From Chrysomallon squamiferum (taxonomy: Eukaryota; Mollusca; Gastropoda; Neomphalida; Peltospiridae): DNA of 13,500 bases. The translations under genes and the position numbers were made by a program. This document shows, one piece after another, positions 1 to 7,707 of the stretch; the first letter of the stretch is position 1; every line of letters begins with the position of its first letter. The stretch spans positions 19,002,591 through 19,016,090 of the forward strand of contig CM022669.1 of the NCBI GenBank assembly GCA_012295275.1. Reading direction: 5' to 3'. A model generated the notes under the pieces. It saw only the letters and a list, made by a program, of their open reading frames with translations, had not been told where the DNA came from and did not search any database.

Positions 1-282
1 TTATGTTAGTCACAGGATGATCCTAGGTTTGTAAAACCAATTGCACTATTGCTGATTGCTGAAATGGTTTAGTTTAAGTTTGAAGACAAAAGTAAGAAAC
101 AAACAAAGCATAACCTTGGTTTTAGCTAATTGTTTTCTGTCATTGTTGGGGTTTTTTTCACCTGAATTTCTCATCATATATATATATATTCTTATTAAAT
201 GCATTTGTGTTTAACCATAATATTTTCTCAGTGATTCCTGATTTACAGGACAGATTTATAATTTATGAAAAACATTTTAATA

Positions 283-288
283 TTTATT
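283..288 (-). terminator. possible alternative poly(A) signal overlapping a stop codon
   Basis: On the minus strand, AATAAA (288-283) overlaps the in-frame TAA at 286-284 that follows exon 16 when the GC donor is skipped. It could end a short isoform of about 1,129 residues. AATAAA is common by chance in DNA this AT-rich, so this is only a candidate. Confidence 0.3.
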
Positions 289-328
289 CTACTGTTCCAG
301 GCATCACTGTTAATTTAAACAAACTTGC

Positions 329-489
329 CTGCAGTCCTACATTATTATGGGCTGTGTGAATATTCTCTTCCATGCATCTCTCCTGCAGCATTTGAAACAG
401 CAGACACACTGGCGTCAACAGACTCTTAGCTGCCTCATTTAGCTGTTTTATTATCAGCTGCAGTGCTGTCGTTATGACAACCTTTGTCG
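329..489 (-). CDS. KIAA0825: KIAA0825 homologue coding exon 16 (residues 1062-1114)
   Basis: The acceptor is CCTTGTTTTAG, in phase with exon 15. It encodes TKVVITTALQLIIKQLNEAA and LLTPVCLLFQMLQERCMEEN, two probable amphipathic helices. I end it at CAG|GCAAGT, the consensus of the minor GC-AG donor class, because the human protein continues much further. If the donor is not used, the frame adds 15 residues and stops at TAA (286-284). Confidence 0.75.
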
Positions 490-2189
490 CTAAAACAAGG
501 TTATTATTAAAAATAAATAAACAAGCTTGAAGCAAAAAAAACAAAATTAAAAACTAAAAACGTTTTAAAAATTATGAAGTTATAAAAAATTTGCTGAAAT
601 AATACTGTAATGGAGAGCAGATGAGAATTTTTTTTTTTTTTTTTTTAAATAATTTAGAAAAAAAAAATATCTAAATATGTTACTAATCAATATTAATATT
701 TTATTTATTTTAGCCAAATTTATAATTTATCGGATATTTAACAGTCATGTTTTCTTACCTACAGGTTTTCGTAGATTAACAAACTGTTTCTGACAAGGGG
801 GACATCCACAGGGTAACTCGTGTATCTTGGTAATCAGTGGGTCAAGATCAGCTGTCACCGTTGGTAAACCTATCAGATACTGCAACAATGGCTCCACAGT
901 GCTGAAAATATGTATAATATAAACTACAAGTGTGTGTATTTGTGTAGGTGTATGTATGTGTGTATGTATGTTTATAGTACATTTATTTTTATATGTATGT
1001 CTAAGCATATGTGCATGTATACTTATAATACAGTTTATATAAAAATATAAATGTATATATTAATAACAGGTGTGTTATTGTATACTTCTGTATGAGTAAG
1101 TGTCTGTGTGTGTGTTTGTGAATGCACATTTGAGGATGCTGTATCACAACTCCTTTTATGCAAAATTCTTTATTTTTATTTTATATTATTATCTTTTTAT
1201 TTTATTTTATTTTATTTTATTTTTATTTTTTATTGTTATTTTTTTTTTCTGCTTTTTTGTGATTAAATGGCAAAAATGAATGTGTAAATCATTCAAACGT
1301 GGATGAATATGACATAACTAAAAAATAATTATGACTAAATATGCTATAAATTTATTTATATTATTAACCAGTAACAAAAACAAACCTTTCAATGGCAGGC
1401 TCCAGTATTTTAAATATCAACTCTATCCATAATGGAAACTGGGTATCTGGGACAGTGTTGTTGTTTAAATCCAGAAGATCGAGTTCTTCACTTCTGTAAT
1501 TTTAAAATACAACAAATGAGTTTAATTCAGTACTGGCAATAATTTCAGTATAATGGTCTAATCAAATGAGATTAAAGCAAACAAAACAAGCATTTGAAAA
1601 TAAAAAGCAAAACAGAAAGATAATAAATAAAGAAAGGAAGAAAGGAAGAAAGAATGGAAAGGAAGGAAGGAAAGAAAGAAAAGAAAGATCTGCAAAGAAA
1701 AGGGTAGAAAAAGGAAAGGAAGTAAGAATTAGAATAGGAAATAAAGGATGAAAGAAAGAAATGAAAAAGAAATGACATAGTGAAAGACAGAAAGAAAGAA
1801 GAGACAGACAAAAGTTAAAAAGGAAACACAAAAAGAAAAAAGAGACAGCAACAAATGAAAACGAGACAAACCGAATGACAGGCATCAGAGACTTTGCGAG
1901 ACAGTCAGGAAACTGTTGACACTGTTTGAGGATTCTGACGACAATGTAGCAGACGTCGACTGCCGTCTCTCTCTGAGTTTTGTCAACCTGTGGCACCACT
2001 TTTTTCACCACTGAACTTGAGTGATGACCAGACCTGTTTGCTATGGCATTTGACTGATTAGCAATGTCATCCATCTCGTGAACAACATCCATGCAGCGAG
2101 TGAGAAGAAGTATGGGCAAAGTGTACTCTTTCATTATCAGAGCCTGAAACATAGGCACAGATGGATGGATGGATGGACAAATTGATAGA

Positions 2190-2245
<56 letters not shown>

Positions 2246-5200
2246 AATGAGCTTGTGTACATTACGTATGGTTATTTCTGATAATTGTTTATGGAGATTT
2301 ATTATTTTTCTGTTTTATTGTTATCCAAATATTATTTATTTTGTAATAATAACCTCTCAAATAACCAACTGATTGTAGAGAAAATATTGTTCTAATTATT
2401 ATTTCTGTTATATGGGAAGTTTTCCTAGTCAATTTTTAATTTTTGCTTTTTTTTAAAGTTATTCTTTTACTTTTTTTTTTTTTTTTTAAATTATCATTTT
2501 TTTTTTTTTTTTTTTTTTATTTGCTTGCTGTCTCAGTATTCTTGGAAGAAGCATAATTTTCTGCTTTAAAACAAAATTAGCTAACCTACAAAGAAAATCT
2601 AAATTAAATACCTGCATGAGTTTTCCCCAGTCAATTTCCGGCTGACTGAAAAGAAGATTCAGTTGCAGATACAGAGCGACTGTCGTCTGCATGTCCTCAT
2701 AACTGAAAAAAATTCAAACCACATTTAAGATTTACTTTTAGAAAATATAATTATATAATTGTAGATACAAGTAAAACTATAAATAAAGCAAGCCAAGCAA
2801 ATGTTATTTGTGTTGTCAATAATTCAAGGTATTGAATATTTCTAGTATTTTATTATTTAAATATATCTTTGATATTTAACAATATAAAATAAAAGTACCA
2901 AGTTAACTCACTAGTTTCTGTGTTATTAGTAATTCAAAGTGGTAATATATATATATAAAGAAAAAATCATTGGTATTTTATTATTTAAGTAAAAATTCAG
3001 AGTTATATCTTTGTTATTTAACAATGTAAATTCTATAGATTAGGTTAACCCTCTGTTTCTATGCTCTTGGTAATTCAAGGTGGTAAATACACAGAATATA
3101 CCACCCTAGTATTTTATTCTTTAAATAAAAATTCAAAGTTATATCTTTGATATTTTAACAATGTAAATTTAAACTACTACGTTAACCCACTGTTTCTGTG
3201 TTGGCTGGAATAGCAAGGGCCTGATCCAGGACAACCACTGTGTATTACAGCCATGATAGGAAGTTTCTAGATGCAGTAAGAAATGGTCATCACTTTCTCG
3301 TCTTCGACAATATCCTCGCTTGAACACTCTGAAATAAACATAAATAAATATTGAAAAGTAATATCAAGATATTTTAAATAAAAATTTTGCAGTGAAAAAA
3401 ACAGAGAAAATGTGAATTTGTTGTTTTTCCTTTTTCTTTAGTTATGTATGTTTTATATTAATAACTGTTTTATCTATGCATGTACAAATTTAAGTATATA
3501 TATCCAAGATGCATATAAAAACAGAAAATAAAATAAATATATGCATACATAAATGTTGTTGACCTATAATATAAATATTTTGGTTGTGAACGTTAAACAC
3601 ACGTGTATAATTTAATCAATCTTCAGTTACACTACACTACATGCAGGACAAATAACACACACAAAAACATAGACATGTGCACTCCTGACAGACACCCATA
3701 CAAACACACACATCTTGTTTCAGTCTCATAGAGTAACTGGTATACAACATTCAGGACAAACTCACCTGCAGAGAACATCTATAGGAGAGGTCACAACAGC
3801 CATAGTAGAAAACAAAGTGGAACACAAGTTGTGTATGCTGTAGTGTGGCATATCAGAGTGACCAGGGTCCAGAAACTGACCAATGGAGTCACAGGCATAA
3901 AAGAGAAATTCTTCAGTTGAGAGGAGAACAGTGGTCAAGTCATATCTTAAATGAAAAGAGTTGTATTTGAAATTAAATATTGAAATAATAAAGAAATAAT
4001 TAATGTGTACTTACAGTGGTTATTTCTACATTTATACCATTTAAAATACTCCTTAAATCCTTGATTTCCAGCCAGTTAACTTAGCTATAAAATATTGATT
4101 TAATTTTTTTTTTTTTTTTTTTTTTTTTAATAACATACACTGAAAGAACAATTGGTTTTTGATTTTTTTTTCTAATAACTTTTGGATAGAAATGATGAAA
4201 TTACATTTTTTTTTCTTAATTATGGATTTGTTATTAATAATTTCTACAATCATTTCTCACCCATCTAAAACTTGTTTTCATTATAATTTAAAATTATCAT
4301 AATAATAATAATAATAATAAAAAAATATTCTTTAATTTTCTGAATATTCACCTGAACTGCTTCACTCGTCTGTAACTGGGTTTTACTCGGACATATCGCT
4401 GTGTGATGACCATCAGAGAATCACCGAGGACAGAACTGAAAATCTTCTGGGCAAGTCTGGGTGGACAGACAGACCACAGGTCAAACTGCAAGGACCTCAA
4501 GTGATAATTCCACATCTGGATGGTGAATGAACATCTTTCATCCTTCAAAACAAAAAAAACAAAAAAAAGAGAAAAAGAAATTTTAATAGATTAACAGAGT
4601 AAATTTTATTTATGTTTTAATATAATATATAATAAAAAATGTGCATTCATTATGGTTTCAGTATTTCTAATCTAAGAGCAAATCCAGTTTTGTTTTCTTT
4701 TACTTTTTTATATCATGTGTTATTGTTTGGTATAGTTGATAACTCTACAAATTATCTAATGTACAGGGAAGATGATAATTATAAAAATAAAAAAAATATT
4801 AATAACAAAATAACTATAAGAAAAAAAAATCGGATAAATGGAACAAAACAAACTCAACTGAATGGTAACATATTAATTATTTTCACCTCATAGAAATCTT
4901 TGGAGTCTGTCCAGTTGTTGCCCTCTGCATCTTGCAGGACACTAGTGGACACCAGCTGTTTGTGTAACTCTGTTATCTGTTTTGTGAAGGCATCCACTGT
5001 TTCCATGCACTGCTTGTTTAACACTGAAAATGGCTTTTTCCTGGACACACATTAAATAAAACTAACAATTAACAGAAGAAATACCTACACAAAGAATTTC
5101 CTAAACTAATCTGTTTGGGAGAAACAGTACATAAACAGATAATTAGGCTAACAATAACTTTAAGTTAATACAGATAAAATTCATAATTCAAAATATAGAT

Positions 5201-5905
5201 ATAGATATAGATATAGATATAGATATAGATATAGATATAGATAGATATATTTAAAAATACATTAACCATACATTTTAATACAACATAAACATGAGATGTT
5301 ACATTTAAATAAAAACAGGTACTGGAATAAAAATGTTCTGAATATTTTCATATTATTTTAGCTGAATGAAACTTTTCTTGTAAAAAATACATATGTAAAA
5401 AAACAGCTAACAAAACAATATCTGTATGACATACCCAGTTTCATCCTGGGTCAACAGCTTTTCATAGTGCACAAGATGGTTTCTGATGTACACCATACTT
5501 GACAAGAAAGTGTACAGACAGTTGACAGGGGCAAGAGTAGGAATATCTTTAGACAGCTGTTTTGTGAAATAAGAAGAAAGATGTCAAAACCATTTCATAA
5601 AGATATTTGTAAAGTAAAGTGGGGTAAAAAAACAACAAATAAAAAGCAAAAACAAGAAAATTAATGTATTTAGGATTAAAACAAATGTAAGTAAAGATCA
5701 AAAATATGGAAAGATAACATTTCAAAAAAACGTAGCAATAATTTCTTTAACATAGTATCAGTGTATTTCTTTTCAAAACAAATATTTAACATTTTTGAGA
5801 CAATTTTTCTTAAACAAAAAATTTAAGTAATAATAATAATAATAATTACAACAGAAACAAGTATTTGAACACAATAAAAAATGAAAAAATATATTAACAA
5901 CAAAA

Positions 5906-5936
<31 letters not shown>

Positions 5937-7675
5937 GTAAATAAATAAAATAAAATAAACAAACAAACAAACAAAAAAACAAATAATAAAATTGATACTG
6001 ATGAAGATGACATGATTTACCTTTGTAAAATGTACAGTGAAGTTTTTAACAGCTAAACTGACGGTGTCGACATAAGCAGACCTCACTATGTGCAAACATC
6101 CATCATTGCCTGCGTAAGCAAGAGGAAGAAGTTTCGTAGCTTCGTCAAAGAAATCCTGAACAGCCTGGAGTAAAAATATTTATAAAAAGTAAAAATTTTA
6201 TTTATGTGAACTTGAAATAAATGTATAAAATATGGTACAAAAATTCTTTTTATCAAGTCTTAATTTAGATAACTTTACAAGTATAGTGATGATGTTTTAT
6301 GCCTCTATTTTAAACTGGTTAATATACAAAAAGAAACTAGTGAAATGAATTTGCTTTCATTTTTGTAAGTGAAGAATAATTAAACTGCAAAAAGACTTCT
6401 TGACTTGAAAAGAAGGAATTCTTTGTTTGTATGTTCACATGTATTTTATATACATAGTGTGTGTGTGTGTGTGTGCGTGCATGTGTGCACAATTGCATGC
6501 ATATTATAACACATGTGTGTATAATGCCATAAATTTTATAAACTTTGACTGCAGCCTATGTAAAGTAACAACAACAGATATTAATAACAGTAATTCATCC
6601 ACCTTCGAAATGACTTTAGGATAATCGTGTTTTCCACCATGCATTAATCTGTCAACAGGTTTCGTCTCCACAGAGTTGGACTTTTCCCAGTCCTTGGACT
6701 CTGAGTCAAGTCCATTCTTCATGGTCAAGTGAAGCATGTCTTCAATGATGCGCGACAGGTCAGAAGCTATTTTCTTAAAGCTGAGTCTCCAGTCCCAGTG
6801 TAAACGATCTTCTGTCTTCATTCTTTCAATAACTGAAATATTTTTTAAATCATAATAAACTAAAAAATGAAACAGGCATTTTACTGATACAATTATTTGC
6901 TGTTTCACTTGATTTACTCAAGTTTTTATTACTATCTTTTTTTCTTCTTTAAAAAATCACTGTCTTTTAACTTGTTTTAAGATGTTATTTTCTTTTTTTT
7001 CTGTTGTTGAAGTTTTGTTTAATCGTTAATCTGAATATACAGAGCACGTCTTATTAACTAACAAAATAGCTAATAAAAATGTTAATATTACAAAATAAAA
7101 TCAAAACTTTTCAAAAACTAATACTTTTTTTTTTTTAATATTACTCTTCTTTATAATTCACTGAAGCCAATATTGGAATTATTAAGAAGAGAAACAGCTC
7201 TCATTATCGAATAACATCATAATAAATAATTTAACATTAGCCAGATCAAAGAATTTTGCAGCACAATTGAAAAATACCGTTAGACAGAACATAACAGCTG
7301 ATTATTTATCTTTTATAAATTAAAATATAAATTAAAAAAAAGAAAAAGAAAGAAAGAAAATAAAGATAAAACAGAAGATACTTTTTGGTGTTGGTGTGTT
7401 ATTTCCAATCAGAGTTGTCACAGACGGTGTACCAGATGAACTGATGTTTGTGTCACTGTTGCTGTGAGATCCTAGGTTCACTGAGTGGCGTTCCAGCTCA
7501 GGGCTTGAACTTGGTTTGAGGACTCCTGTTAAAAAATGAAAATAAATGTTATAAAATAACATAATTGTATCTTAATAAATTTAGACATGTCTGATACTGA
7601 CATAAAGTATGTTACAATACAAACATGTTAATAATTAAATAGTATGTGTATGTACACACATTTTTTATATATATC

Positions 7676-7707
<32 letters not shown>

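Noticed and set aside
1-283. Search for a further exon at the left edge
   Set aside because: No in-phase acceptor plus conserved segment is visible in these 283 bases, so the next exon is presumed beyond the window. The tract is plain AT-rich intron or 3' flank.
1562-1871. Phe/Leu/Ser-rich extension of exon 13 and Lys/Arg/Glu-rich plus-strand ORF
   Set aside because: Both are translations of the polypurine/polypyrimidine tract. Exon 13 has a donor at 1871 that joins exon 14 in frame.
4639-4893. 84-residue plus-strand ORF
   Set aside because: It lies in intron 8 and the edge of exon 8, with composition of Asn/Lys/Ile-rich AT-biased DNA. No homology is recognised.
5773-6095. Minus-strand ORFs rich in Phe, Tyr, Leu and Ile resembling a membrane protein
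   Set aside because: The hydrophobic part is translated TTTA repeat in intron 6. Only 6021-6164 is coding, in phase with its neighbours.
6504-6602. Continuation of exon 5 into VDELLLLISVVV and beyond
   Set aside because: A donor at 6602 joins the next conserved exon in phase. The continuation has no counterpart in the human protein as I recall it.
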